Origin: Diadema setosum
Taxonomy: Eukaryota; Echinodermata; Echinoidea; Diadematoida; Diadematidae
Length of the DNA: 64,000 nucleotides
Direction of reading: 5' to 3'
Assembly: GCA_033980235.1 (NCBI GenBank)
Contig: CM067070.1
Coordinates: 24,206,699-24,270,698, forward strand
Positions within the stretch are counted from its first letter, which is position 1. Each line of letters opens with the position of its first letter. Of this stretch, positions 12,234-25,210 are shown in pieces. Position numbers and translations under genes: made by a program. The notes beneath the pieces were generated by a model, which saw nothing but the letters and a program-made list of their open reading frames with translations, did not search any database and was not told the DNA's origin.

Positions 12234-13572
12234 GTGATCTCTTCTGAATAAAGTACGAAACTGATGCGCTGCGATTGGATATTTGCCGGAAATTGAACGT
12301 TTTCCTTGTTAATATGAAAATAGAAATCATGTAAAATTGCACGTTTTTATGTGTACTACATTCAAAATACATCGACTAATAAACATCATTTTGTATCTAC
12401 GGAATGAATGTAACTAATGCAGAAATTATGCAGCGTTTGCATTTGGTTGTTTTCTTGTTATCTATATTTATTGGTTACAACTGTTACTGTCAGATGTGTG
12501 TAGTCGATATGATTTCACAAATCTTTACTGCATAATCAAAAGGGTTTTTTTCGTACGCCGTTTTCCTTCTGCACACAAAATGTTGATCCAAACACAAGTG
12601 CCTTTTAAATCTGTTTACTTAAAGAACACTATATCAAAGGGGAAACCATACAACTCCAATCAGAAATATGGCACCGTCCTGAAGAAATCGACTATAAAGT
12701 TGTTTATGTTTACGTTATTTGTTTCTGTATGTTATTTGGTTCAACACTACGATCTATTTAAACAATTAAAGTAACATTTATATCATCTTGACGTATACAA
12801 TTATAGGTAAAGTATTCTATGTCTGTCACAAACGTTCATTTTGAAGGTATATTTGAAATCATTTTACAGTGTAACAGTATGAATAGCGTTTATTCAGCTG
12901 TATGTTTCTCTTGCTCCTATTTATAGCAATACCCTAAGCAATAATCAAGAGATTCTGCTTTCAGGTTATATAAGGAATCTTTGTTTTGATTTTGTTTGTT
13001 TTCTTAATATTTTGAGGACAAAACATACAAAAGCGCAGAGTGAAAAATTAAAATAGATACGATGATAATGTCTATACATGTTTGATCTTTCGTTTTCAGC
13101 ATCAATTGATGTTCAGGGAGGGATTACTGAACAGTACAATTAACACTTCTGCCACGTCAATATCTGGACACTGCTTAACAAAAAAGGGGAAAGAAATCGA
13201 GGAACTATACTGACCAACGTGGCCACATACGAGGCGACAAGTGTGCCGCCCTCGCAACGGGAGCTTGGCGCGTTTACGGACCGCCTCGCCGCGGGTGAAC
13301 CGGCTAGAGCGTGCCTTTACCATGGTGTAGATGGCAGCCACATGCATGCACTTGGCAGCTGCTGATAACACGCAGCATTGCCTAGCGGAAAAAAGAAAAG
13401 GATTTTCCTCTCTCGATCAAGTAATTTGAATATGACCTAATGGTAATGACCGTCAGTTTCGCAGCAGATTATCTGTTTTGTTTTGTTTGTTTTGGGTTTG
13501 TTTGTTGTTGTTGTTGTTTTGTTTTGTCTTTTTTTCGGGTCATGCCGCTACCAGTCGTCTTTTCCGACGGCG

Positions 13573-13598
13573 GGTGTGTGTGTGTGTGTGTGTGTGTG
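13573..13598. repeat. (GT)n microsatellite
   Basis: Short pure GT run next to a G-rich stretch (GGAAGGGGGAAGG), with a second shorter GT run near 13735-13750. Confidence 0.9.
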
Positions 13599-16500
13599 GA
13601 AGGGGGAAGGTAAAGGGGGAGTGGATCATTTTGCTACAAGAATTGCAACTATTTAATGCCATTTTATTTAATGGCATTCAGCTTCCAGACTTATCGTGAC
13701 GAGAATAATGGTCGATGATAAATTTGTGATTTGTGAGTGTGTGTGTGTACAGTGTGTGGGAGATAAGGTTGTCTTATTTTGTGTGTATACATAATAAATG
13801 TGTGAGGATATTGTTAATAATTATACTTTGCTGTACGCATTGACTGAAAATCATAAAACCAGCAGTACTGCAATATTGGCAAGGCTTCTTTTTTTCTTTT
13901 TCTTTTTTTTTTTTAAGTCAGATAAGTTCAAATAAACATTATTTGTCCCAACGTTTATCTAAGGTCAAGTATATACCTAGTTGGAGCTAGGATTGAATTG
14001 AAATTACCATAGATGACCGCCGAGATAAATAAAAAAAAGCAAAACAAAAACAAAAGCAGTGAGTTAGAAACAAAACGAGGCGAAAAAAGGGGGAAAAAGA
14101 CAAAGAAGAAAAGCGAAAAGATCAACGACTTCAACGAGAACTGCTTAACAAAATTATTGTCAAATCTTTCCTCACGTTGAATCTTCCCACATATGTGTCT
14201 CATGTTTCCCATTTTTTTTTTTTTTTTTGTATGAACATAATGATTATGTTCGGCACTTTATATTACACTCATTCTCGCTGTCGACAGATGTAAACGATCA
14301 TATCAAAGTAAGATCGGAGGAAGTATTGATTTCTTCTGTTTGATAAGTCTCAAAAAGAAAATCGATCTTCTTTTTTTGTATACTGTTTCTCGTTTTTAAA
14401 CAAGACTGTCATCTTTTCCAATATCTGAATATGTCGATGATTCCTCATAGCTGGGTAAGAATGATTGTGACGATACAGCCGTATCATATTTTACTGTCGA
14501 TAGTCAATTTCGGGTGATATGCAGAGTGGAGATAAGATCGTTGTAATTTTGTCACTGAAGTGAGCAAGTAAAACATATTGAGTGCTTCACAGCAACAAAA
14601 CAAAACAGCTTGACGTTACAGTAAACATGGTAAAAAAAAAGTTTCAATTATGTTGCATTCAAGTGTTATGGGGATCAAAAATTGGTTGTTTCTGAAAATA
14701 TGTTTTTGCTTTTTATCAAAGGGTTTTTGTTTACTGCTCTTCTACAGATGCGGGTCTAAAGAAAATCTGTGGGACTGTAACATGAAAGCCAGTTTTTTGT
14801 TTGTGTTTTCTTTTTTTTTTGTTGCTTTTTTTAGCAGTCACTTCTATCTCCAAAAGTCTGTCTAATTACTCATTGTTTGATACAAAGTGGATTAATTCTG
14901 TATGACTTAAATTCTAAATCCTGCTACCTTTTTATATAGCAGTTCACGTAGAGATATAAATATTTTGTGTTTAGATAATCATGTTGCGTTTACTGATTTA
15001 CATTGTCTTTGTTGGAAAATGGAAACTTAAATGAAGGGAAACCATTTTTTTTTTTAGCAAATGACCAGTTTGTCATATTTTCGTCACTTCCTTTGAACAA
15101 GACGATGACAGGTGAATTCCAAACATAATCAAACTGTTTTACTTTTTTTCATAAAATGGAGAAGTTTTTATCTTCCTTCTATAATTCAGTTGGAGCGTTG
15201 TGAGGAGATGAAACAGTCGCCTCGTCTGCATTATTTTTCTGTCAGATTTGAAAAAAACCCTGATTTTTGTTTGTCTTTGCCCGTTCAGTGAGGTCAAATT
15301 GGACAGCAAATGTTTCATCTTAAAGTTAGGGAATCCCATTTGCACGCCTTAAATGAAGAGTTGTATAAATAGAGTGGTATGTTGAAGAGAGTATCATTTT
15401 AGAAACTCCCATAAAGTATTGAAAGTGGAAGGTAACATTTAGTACATTTTTTTAACCGTTAGATTTTGAATTGAATTGTTTTCGGGGCTCATCGTAAATT
15501 CCAGTACATTACTAGGCTACCTTTGCAGACCCATGTACTGCATGTGTGTCCATCATGTATATTTTGTGAAGAAAGTTCATCAACACTTACAAACATTTCT
15601 ATATACATTCTTGCCACACACTCTATATGTTATTACATCAGCTCTTGTACTTTTAGATTTGTGTTTATAGATCACAAATACAGAAGAATGCAACAAAAAG
15701 GCTTAAGTGTGGCTGACACACAGAACTACTGAGTAGTTGAGTTTTGTGCATTATTCAAATTTTAGATAACTGTTGACTTCCAAATTTCTAAGCAGTGGCC
15801 TAAGCAAGTCCCCTGAGGTTCATATTTAATGTTTTGCTGCATTTTGGGAGGTCTGCAAAAGGTATCCCCTACCTTTAACAAACACGTATGGCTATGAAAT
15901 TAATGATTATAATATCCAAGGGAGGAATTAAGACTGTGCAGCGTAAAAGCAAGATATGAGTGGACGTATTATGAACGAAAGCCGACAAAAATTAACAACA
16001 AAGTTATACGAAATTAGTCTTGTTTTTAGGTCACTTGTGATTACCGATTTTGTTTTTAAACTGTATGCATGTCATTTTTCTTTTGTTTAAGAGGAAGGCG
16101 AGGAGATCCTGGGCAATTCATTTTCTTCTTTTTTTTTTCAAAGATGTTTGAAACAGGGCAATTCAAAGTTAATGTTACTTTACACTCGTGTGTATACTTC
16201 TTTTGTTTTTGTCTTCATTTTACTCAACATTTTATAAGAAACGTTTGACTACGGTAATTAGATTGAATTTCTCCTTGAGATACATTTTTTTTTTTTTTTG
16301 TATAGGCGAGACTTGATTCAATTAAATGTTCTTAGGGAGTTAATCCCTAAGCAATTGCGAAGAATGCAAACCAGCTCCCTATATTGCTGGTACATTTCCC
16401 GAGTCTGTGTGATGAAAATGAAGATATCATTATCTGGGTAAGGATCAATGATCTGAGATTTAAAGGTGCTAATAAAATTAGCACTGGTGGAGAAAAGATT

Positions 16501-18119
16501 TCTAATGAGAGGTCAAGATAATCGATGTACCATGTGTATTTGATATGATTCCACACACTCCGCTACATAAAGGAAAAAGTATTGTACTCTGAATTGAGCA
16601 CAGTTAAGAATTAATGATATCGTAAAACGATTAAATGAATGTAATCTACAAAAATCACGATGTTTCATGATCTAATGTTACTAAAATATTACTCTGTTTA
16701 TTCCTCATGAGTAGAATTACGATATGAAAATACCAGACCTGGATCCTGTTGTATAAAAAGATAAAATCAAACATAAATCAGAAAATCAGACATTATAGGT
16801 TAGGTATTGGCCAATCACAGTTGAATATGCAGAGACTTATGTTTGATCCCAACTTTTATGCAACAGGGCCCTGAATGGATATCCACCAATCAGCAAAAGC
16901 AAAGAGTATCCATAAGTCTTACGCTCCAAAAGTAGGAAACCTAAACCCATTTGAAACCCTCAAATAAAACAAAGGGGCATATCTTTGAACGTATCTACGT
17001 CGTATTGCCTTGATTGCTGAGTCGCATTGGTCAGTCACAAACTATGATCGAAATGTTGATTAGAAATCTATTTCTGTCCGATTTGGAAAACGTAATAAGA
17101 GGGCACTGATGGAGAAATCGAATAGGCGGGCGTTAAACCCTGTGTTTTTGTCACAAGCAATAAACATGGGGACTCGCGATGCCCTCAATGCATTTTGCTC
17201 CGAGGTGAGAATTCGGCACCTGTGTTTTTATTCCTAAGGACTCCAATTGTTTCCAATTACTTATCTGTATCCCTCGTCTGAAGCCGCCGGCCATTTGAGA
17301 GGAAACCGAAGCAGGTGCCAGAGTATTTCTTATTTCAATGGAAATTTTAAAAGTGAACTTTCCTTTCGCCTGTTTCTCCATGACACATAAAAACAAACAT
17401 ACGTGACACACAAACAAACATAATACACGCACACGCAAAAGAGAAACACTACCACGTTCGTTGCACTCATTGAATGTTGATGGAGAATGGTGATGACAGG
17501 AAGTGAAAATTAGTGTAGCTTAGGTCACATTTGTTGTGTATCAATTGAAAAGCCTGTTTGTGTTTTGCACAATTCCAGAGGGAAACTTCCAAACTAATCT
17601 GTTATTATCGTTTGTATCAAAGGACTCTAGGGTTTCTGATAAAAAAATGATTTTGAAAGGATCTTTCACAGTAAAATAAGAAACGAAAACAGAAACAAAT
17701 TGATGATGGAAAATTGTGAACGAAGGTTTATATCTCTATTTTATCCCACAAGAAAGTAGTGAATGGATTTAAATATGACATTATCACTAACTCTAGTTAG
17801 AAGACCCTTGCCCCCCCCCCCCCATCATTATGATATTACTTATTATGACAATGTCAACGGTAATGAGAAAGGATCAAGAGCGATCACGTTCACTACTGCT
17901 ACCAAACACTAGCGTAACTCATGTTCCTGTATCTATTTTTGTCAGTACATCCAATCTATTCCATGCATGTTCAAAATTAAAGAAACAAAGCAGCCTCATT
18001 AACAAATACTCAGATAAACACAGTACTTGAGGCTTATCTCATCTTTTTTCTCATCTGTAACCATGGTAACCAGGATGAAAAGAGACGGGGTATGAGGAGA
18101 TGAAAGAAATCTATTACTC

Positions 18120-18450
18120 GTATTCATCGATTAGATCCTTGGTCGACTCAATGAGCGACCCCTTTACCATGCCTGAAATACGCACGGTCTTCCGTCGTGA
18201 GAAAGGCTGGCGGTGAAACCCAATCTACGTATAGAGGGAGCATCGGGCGGAATTTTCTGGAGTTGTTTCCCTCTCCAGCGCGGACTCTTTCTCCATCACT
18301 TGGCATTAGTGGAAGAATTCGTGACAAACCTGGGAGGATGCACGGACGCTGTTTTCAGCGAAGAAGGGAACCGCTCGTCAGTACTACGGGGGAGTGACAG
18401 GCGATGGTCAATTTACCCGGCCGCTCGAACAACCCAATTACGGCGGTAAT
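18120..18450. other. GC-richer island in Barx intron 1, candidate regulatory element
   Basis: Complex, repeat-free and GC-richer sequence stands out from the AT-rich intron about 3 kb from the Barx first exon. It includes paired homeodomain core sites (CAATTACGGCGGTAATGG near 18434-18451). Open frames through it (66 and 78 codons) overlap in different frames and show no recognisable motif. I read it as a candidate enhancer, by inference only. Confidence 0.3.
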
Positions 18451-21400
18451 GGTTTGCTAACGATAGCATAAGATGTACGACGAAGTTTCTGATGGGTGGT
18501 CGGTGTCTTTGTCGTATCAATGCCACTGTGGTCAAGATGGCAATCAACGTGGGATGCTTAACTTTGTATAAGAAGGGTTACATATTCATATTGAGCATGC
18601 TGTTAGCACATTGCATTCCATATGTTTATATAGTATAGAGATTCTCATTCCTATTTCTTCGTATGAAATGTGAAAACACCCCTCAAGAAACCTAATCAAA
18701 CTGAAGAATTCAAGTTGCTGATTCGACTATATTAATTTGATTAAACCTGGGATTTGATTCAGCATTATTAGATAAGAGAAATCAAAGTGAGCAGATGTGC
18801 TATTCATTTCAACGTAAACGTTATTGCCTGCATATTGCTTTCCATTCATACAATCTGGATGTCTTGATTTACCATTCAGTGTGTCAGTCAAAATCGACTG
18901 CATCTGTCAACGCAGCAATATGTTTTAAATAAATGTTGTGTTGATATTGTTTGAAAGGTAACCAAGGTTCTGTCATTACCACTACCATAATTGTGTAACA
19001 CAATGAAATATTGTCGATGTTGATTGACATGATAATTTGTGCATTCGCAGTAAAAGTAGTAGAGGTAAAATACAACAAGCTTCAGACCGTAATAATAGCG
19101 GTTGGGGTATTTAAGGTAGCATGGAAGAAGCTTTTGCAGACCAATGGAGAAGTAGTTGCAGTGAAGATTATCATGATATGGAGTAGTAATAGCAACAGAA
19201 ATATGATGACACTTTTTGAATTATTTACAGCGAAAATTGACTGATAAGGTAGTGGCAACTGAGACGATGCAATGAAGAAATGGAATACTACCGAATAGTA
19301 CTTCCCTAAACTATAGACAATAATGAAAAGCATTCCTTTGCACATTCTGGCGATGTACAAGTAAGAAACTTCAGGACCACTAATTGCAGAAACCTAATGT
19401 TGATTACATGATATACTTTCAGAAAATTATGAAATACTGGGGTATGATTACAATAAAATACGGTACTCAAGTATGTGAGTATCCAAACCAACATCACAGG
19501 TGAAACTGTGACTACTTTGGAAGTATCTCACTTACATGTTGTGTTACAAACAAAAATCATTATTTGGAATAGGAATGTATGCCTTACATGTTGTCTGATC
19601 AGAAGCAACAGTAAGATAGTAGAAATAAACACTCCGATGTTGTAAGATGACGAGTAATAAACTATCGATTTTGACATCTTTATTACTTGCCATAACACAA
19701 TACACACAAAGAGTACCGACATGGTGAGTTTTAGACAACTGAGCATGATGAGTGGTGATGACGAAAGTTGCAGAACACAATAGGTAGCAAAGCAAAGCGT
19801 ATTTTAAGTTTACAGTCCGCCATTAATTCATATAAATCAGTTCGAATAGTAAGATATCAAAGACGATAAAGGCAGCATGGCCTTCATTTATGTTTTCTTC
19901 CGCCTTTTCCTGCCGTTTATGTTGTTTGTTTGCTGTCTTTGGCTAATATTTATTTTTCTTTTGTGAGCAAGTTAAGAAATAAGATTAAGATTCAATGACG
20001 CTGATAATATTGGATATTGTATTTACACCGGGTGAGATGAACACGTATGCTCTTATCGATGCCATCCTCACTGAAATTCTCTCTCATCAAAATTAAGATT
20101 CATTAAACGTGCATTTGGTGAGTATAGCGTATGATCTGTGGGCCCACTTGGTATATCGTTACAGTTGATCTCATAAATATATCTTTGTCGAAGGAGATCA
20201 AACATTTCAGAGACGCTATGTTTGGAAGAAGCAGGAAGACATCTGGTAAGTGATATCTTGCTAATCGAATCAAACCAAGTCCTTGTCATTTTCACAGTTT
20301 TAAAGCAACCATTCCAAATCTTAAGATTTCGAGAAAAAAAAAATCTATTTAACAAAAAGCCCACAAAAATATCCATCAAAACACGTCTGTTATTGTCATC
20401 ATCCACACCAAGCACTGTTGACATGATTGATAAATAACACATTCTGCATCAGCTACAAGGAAATTACCACTCTTGCTTTTTACAGCAAAATATGTATTCA
20501 AAACCGTGTTACAATATGGCAGATGTGCCGTACTTTCGTTTTGTTTATTGTTCCATTGTCCTTTGATATTGATAAACAGAGGAGGAGTAAACGATGAGAT
20601 GCCATTTCAGCCTGTTTAGTTTCTTTGTTACTGCCTTTACACAGATCATGTTTGGATTTCACTGACACCCGTCTTTCGTTACTTTTATTATCCTACATTT
20701 TGTTTTTAAGTTAAAAAGCACTTGGAATACAAAATAGAATTTGTGAAGAAGATATATAATCACAATTTATTTAGTGTAAAGAAAGAAAATAAAATAGCTC
20801 GGACGCAGGGCTACAAAGGAAGTCTAATCCCTACATGCCCTAAGTATTATCAAAATTAACGACGATACCCTTGCTCCTACATGGGCCACTGGAAACGGCA
20901 TCCATGAAATGAACAGATGAACTCAGAATTCTTGGCCTACTAAACTTGATCAATAAAGCAATAAACAAAGATGTGAATGCAAGTATAAAAGTAGACATCA
21001 TGACACCTTGATGGTGGCTGGTTAAGCCTGTCGAATGCTTTGTTATCAAATATGTTTTTAACAGACGACATTTGAAGATCAAACTTTTGTAGCAGTGTGT
21101 TAAAACTGAATGATAACATTTAACGTTTTCGGGATTATTCTAGAATCGATAACTATTCTGTTACGCGGCAACGAAACTGCAGCATATTGAATACAGATCT
21201 AACTTTTTAGTAGATTGTTCACTATAGTTTTGATGAGAGGTTTGGCAGTTAGAGCAGCCATAACCTAACATTGAAGATTCCATTGTTATGTCTTCTGAAC
21301 AAAATCAATGACTTGCCCTTGAGGCTTCGTCTTTTACACAAAATGCAACTTGAGTTAGTGAAAGAATGGGCATGAAAAACGGGAACGGGAAACCACTGTC

Positions 21401-21543
21401 ACAGGCATCGGACGATTTCTATAAAATGATCTCAACACAAGCAAAGATCTGATCTTAAGCCTTGAGATGAAAGAGGGAATACTGCAAAAGGAAAGATCAA
21501 AATAGAAGGCAAAATGTCACTGTTAAAAACAGAGAGAGGTTAC

Positions 21544-22132
21544 CTGTAAGGGATAGAAGCTCTCCACTGGTCGCAGTTCTGAATGTAGACACGGGGAGCC
21601 CACTTAGCTTGAGGTCTTGGTAGAACTTGTTCTGTAGTCTTGCAAAGAGCTCCAGATTAACCTCAGCGGGGGCGGTCTCTCCGATCGGAGCGACCTGAGG
21701 TTGCTTACGCGAGAGTCGGGGCGAGGGTGAACGTCTCGTGTACGACGACGGCGACGGCGGCGCCGACTTTCGAGCCGGAGTTTGCAAGATGTCGTCAATG
21801 GAGAAGCCGCACTTTTTCATGGCTGTACTTTTACCTCGACGATAAGAGCTCTCTGAATTGGGGATAGCAACCTTAGGTAAATATGACTGGGTCTCTGGGT
21901 TGGATGTCGACGCGACTTGGGCGTAGAGCTTGTTTACGCGTGGTCGAGCGGCGTGGGGCAACGGTTTAGTCGTGGTGGTGGTGGTGGTGTCCCCTGCAGG
22001 TGCTTGGTAAAGTTGGAAGTATGGAAGCGAGTCCGGATGCGACACGTTCCGAGCCGGGAGGCCGCCTTGCCGGCACGACGTGCCCATGGCAAGCACACCT
22101 GCAACGGAAAGGACACCAGTCCCCGTCTGCAT
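21544..22132 (-). CDS. barx: Barx homeobox protein, coding exon 1 (N-terminus with eh1-like motif)
   Basis: First coding exon of a BarH-like-1/2-type (Barx) homeodomain transcription factor, a sequence-specific nuclear DNA-binding protein. The exon encodes residues 1-196 plus the first base of codon 197. It ends at a CTTACAG/GTAACC donor and joins exon 2 in phase. An eh1-like motif FSIDDIL lies at residues 110-116; vertebrate Barx proteins carry a similar motif (of the type F-M-I-D-E-I-L) near their N-terminus, which binds Groucho/TLE co-repressors. A run of seven Thr follows residue 48, and a Ser/Arg/Pro-rich stretch follows the eh1 motif. I chose the ATG at 22132 because the open frame extends upstream only to a TTG. 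The ATGs at codons 16 and 105 are possible alternatives, and the last would put eh1 near the N-terminus as in vertebrates. The assembled protein is 424 residues, longer than the roughly 250-280 of vertebrate Barx. Reading past the donor gives about 16 intron-coded residues that do not belong to the protein. Confidence 0.8.
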
Positions 22133-24277
22133 TATTAGAGTCCTAACAGCCAAACAAACTTTCTCCGCAAACTGGACCAATTTTTATCCTACTTGTTTGT
22201 TACAATATCACACAACCTGAGGTCTCTGTTTTCGTAACAAAGACACCTTCCTACTTCTCTATGACCTATATGGGAACAACAGTTATGGCTAATAAGACGA
22301 GTGAACAGGAAGTCGAAAAAAAAAAATAAAAACGTGTAATTGGCAGTAGCACGATTCACGAAGTGCTGATTATCACTGAAGTCCCGCCACGAACAGGATT
22401 TTATTCTGGTCCGCATGGAATTCTGGCACCTATAGCTTAGAAAGGCGACGCGAGGATGATTATGTCAAACAAAACTTCTCAACGACAAAGGATCGGTAAC
22501 TACTTCCGATTGCTCTGATCGCCAGTAATCGGCGGTGAAAGTAGCTCCGCCCACCGTGACAGTCCTTCCAACCATCATTACGACCTTTATGTCAGACCCC
22601 CCTCTCTCTCCCTCTCTCCACCCCCTCCCTCCCTCTCTCTCTGTTTTACACACCTTCTTCAGTTTTTGAGTATTTTTGTTTTGTTTTGTTTTTCTTCATC
22701 TCTGTTCTCGCACCTCTCGCCCCATGCACCCGGTTGTCTCATATTTTCGTGCTCTTTTTGTCGTTTCTGTCAAATTGATTACCGAGCATACGTGTCATGA
22801 ACTCCCTTCAACGTTGGCTACAAGACGTAAAGGGCGCCATGCAGTTTAATAAACCATTTCTTCACCACGTTCACGACTGCTGTGTCAGACTACGAAATTT
22901 GTACCCTTAAACAGCTGCGGAAATAAAGAAATATTAGTGTCTTATTTAAAAAAATCATGTCTCAACTTCCGAAGACTCTGTGCAGACGTTACCGTGAATT
23001 TGTGTTACCGCGTTACAGACACACATTGCTTTCCATGATTGTGTCCTGCTTTCCTTTCCTTAGCAATGTATTTCACGTATCGCACAATCTGTTTTCTCTT
23101 CATCTGAATACAAAGTACGTGTATATGCGTAAAATGTTCGCGGTTCTGATGCTGTACAGTTGCCATACTCAACAAAGTTTTACTTTAAACTCAGGCATGA
23201 GCAAGTTATAGCTGCTCAATGTGGAAAAAATACATGAGAAAGAGTATAACCTCAAGACAAGAAGGGGGGGGGGGGTGGTGCGAAAAAAAAATAAGAAGAA
23301 AACGGCTATAACGTGACCCACTGAGCAAGGGGCCTGTTAGCGCAGCGGGATGGCTCGAAAACCGCGGGAAGCAAGCCAAAGCGCCAGAGCGCGGCGAATT
23401 ACAGATTGAAACTTTATTGCCCGCTAATAACGTTGGGTTCATCCTTTTTTTCCTACAGTAGGGCGGGTATCACCTTTCTGACAAAACGCGTAATGAGGTT
23501 AGAGGCACAAAAGTGATGTGAAACATCGGTTTCTCCGCTTGACAGTGAATAGGCTAATGACGCTCAGGAATGCATACTCAGCTGTCGTTCGTGTTTGCCC
23601 ATCGATAAGCATTCACATATTATACATCATGATTCAATCCCCATTTTAGTGTAATATCATATGTGGTATGAATATGCTTTACCATTGTGTAGTGAGCGTT
23701 CATGTCAGTGCAATCATGTTGTCGTTAAAGGGGAATTCCGGACTAATTAAAAGTTAGTTCGAAATGTGCTTCTTCAAAAGCTTTCCGATTTCCACTTTGA
23801 CTTTTCCATTGACCATGGATCATTGTTCTTGGGTCCATGCACGGACAAAAAGGTGGTAGTCATTAGCTAATGAATTGTCTCAAAATTATGTGTTAATCTT
23901 TCGCCACATTTTTCCAACGAAAAAAAAATGGAAGCGTTGCAATTGTTTCAGTCTATACAACTTAGTTAAGGCACTGATGTGCCTTTATCCCTTTTGAATG
24001 TCTTGGTATAAGAATGACGAAAATTGTCGTTATGAGTTCGAGCAGCAAGTGAGTGAGAAATGAAGAGTAATACATGAACTCGTACGGTGAAATATAATGC
24101 CAATTATGATGATCATCATGAGTTTATGAAATGACATCAACTGATATCAAAGTAATGATAGAGTGGCAATGCTGATCTTAATTATCATGGTATGAAATAT
24201 GACCATCATTATTTTTACTACATACTTCTTCCTTTCGAAAGGGAATAGTGGTGTTTCTGGAAAAGTGTTCAACCAAT
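22133..24277. other. Upstream flank of Barx; no gene seen
   Basis: This is the 5' side of Barx and should contain its promoter and 5' UTR. A CT-rich tract lies at about 22595-22640, a poly-G run at about 23265-23275, and from 23728 a stretch begins TTAAAGGGGAATTCCGGAC that looks like the end of a TTAA-flanked inverted-repeat element, though its partner end is not clear. I cannot place a TATA box or start site with confidence. Confidence 0.5.
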
Positions 24278-24307
24278 GAGGTACTAGGCGAGCTCGCCTA
24301 GTACCTC
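24278..24307. repeat. Perfect 30-bp palindrome
   Basis: GAGGTACTAGGCGAG is followed immediately by its exact reverse complement. Imperfect symmetry extends outward (TTCAACCAAT on the left, CTTGGTTCAACC on the right), so the full hairpin is about 48 bp. Confidence 0.95.
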
Positions 24308-25115
24308 CTTGGTTCAACCATTGTCAACGGTATCAAAAGTTATTACTGCGCCTCACCAATTTTACTGGCAGAAATTACATCACGCCAAAACTTTTTCCTG
24401 CATTGATCTGCAATGAATGCTGAAATTCATAAGTATTAATTCCGTTTGGATCATCCCTGCCATAAATCCTGTAAGCGTTACCATGTAGCCTTAATGATGT
24501 TATTCTATTTCAAACTTAAGCTCTCTCTTTTTTTCTGTCTCTATTAACACTATGTTTTAAATGTAAGGCTGACATAATACAAGTATAGTTGGTATGCCTA
24601 TACGAAAAACGTTTTGTCAAATCTCTGTTTGTTTGTTTGTTTGTTTGTCTGTTTGTTTTTGACCAACAACAGCTCATAGCCCTTCAAAATCGTAGAATGC
24701 CTCCGTGCCCCTCCCCTCCCCTCTCCCGAAACAAATTAATTTTAAACTTGACTCTATGAAAGACACGTTGATCTCATGATTTATCGGACAAAGCTGCAAA
24801 ATAGTCAATTCCTGTGTCACCCTTCTCTTAACCTTTTTCTTTCTGTGTCCACGAGACTCCAAAGATGTATCTAACTGGGAAACAATATTGGTAAGGACGG
24901 TGGTCACATACAGCCTTTTCTGATTCAGACATAGTCAGCCAAGAAACTCGGGTCGATGGGTTACTGGTTTTCGAATTACTTCCGCTCCTCTCTAACTCAT
25001 AACCATTGATAGCTGAAGGTTGTAGTTAGTCTTCAGTTTGCATGGGCTTGCTGTTGTTGATTGTTCAACCAGTGCAGGTATATCATAACATAGGTGAGAT
25101 GGTCATCAAATCGTC

Positions 25116-25210
25116 TTAACCTGTTGAGAGCGGCCTGATTTTGCTTTAATACGCATTTCCCATAGACGCCTGCCCGGGTTATACTCGGGACTATAGTTTT
25201 CAACGGGTTA
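25116..25210. repeat. Small inverted-repeat element, copy 1 (TTAACC...GGGTTAA family)
   Basis: An element of about 95 bp begins TTAACCTGTTGAG and ends CAACGGGTTAAG. Its interior (GATTTTGC, ATACGCATTTCCCATAGAC, TATACTCGGGACT) matches the element at 58273-58367. Two copies of one short MITE-like family lie in the same window. Confidence 0.8.

Larger units (their letters stand above)
5123..21543 (-). other. Barx intron 1, 16.4 kb, likely to hold regulatory DNA
   Basis: Large first intron between the N-terminal exon and the exon that begins the homeodomain. No coding exon could be supported inside it, and its short open frames are uncorrelated with any motif. It holds a phrase-repeat element (9056-9331), a hairpin (9861-9950), a GGTGGCCC-type element (about 10067-10460), a TTCGTTATTCCGAA-type element (about 10480-10745) and several microsatellites. 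Local GC-richer islands stand out at about 6380-6580, 7120-7420, 8140-8400, 11960-12040, 13200-13370 and 18120-18450. Long first introns of homeobox genes often contain enhancers, but no activity can be read from sequence alone. Confidence 0.65.

Noticed and set aside
21497..21543. Continuation of the Barx exon 1 frame to the next stop
   Set aside because: A donor at 21544/21543 precedes it and the phase fits exon 2 exactly. The tail is intron translation.
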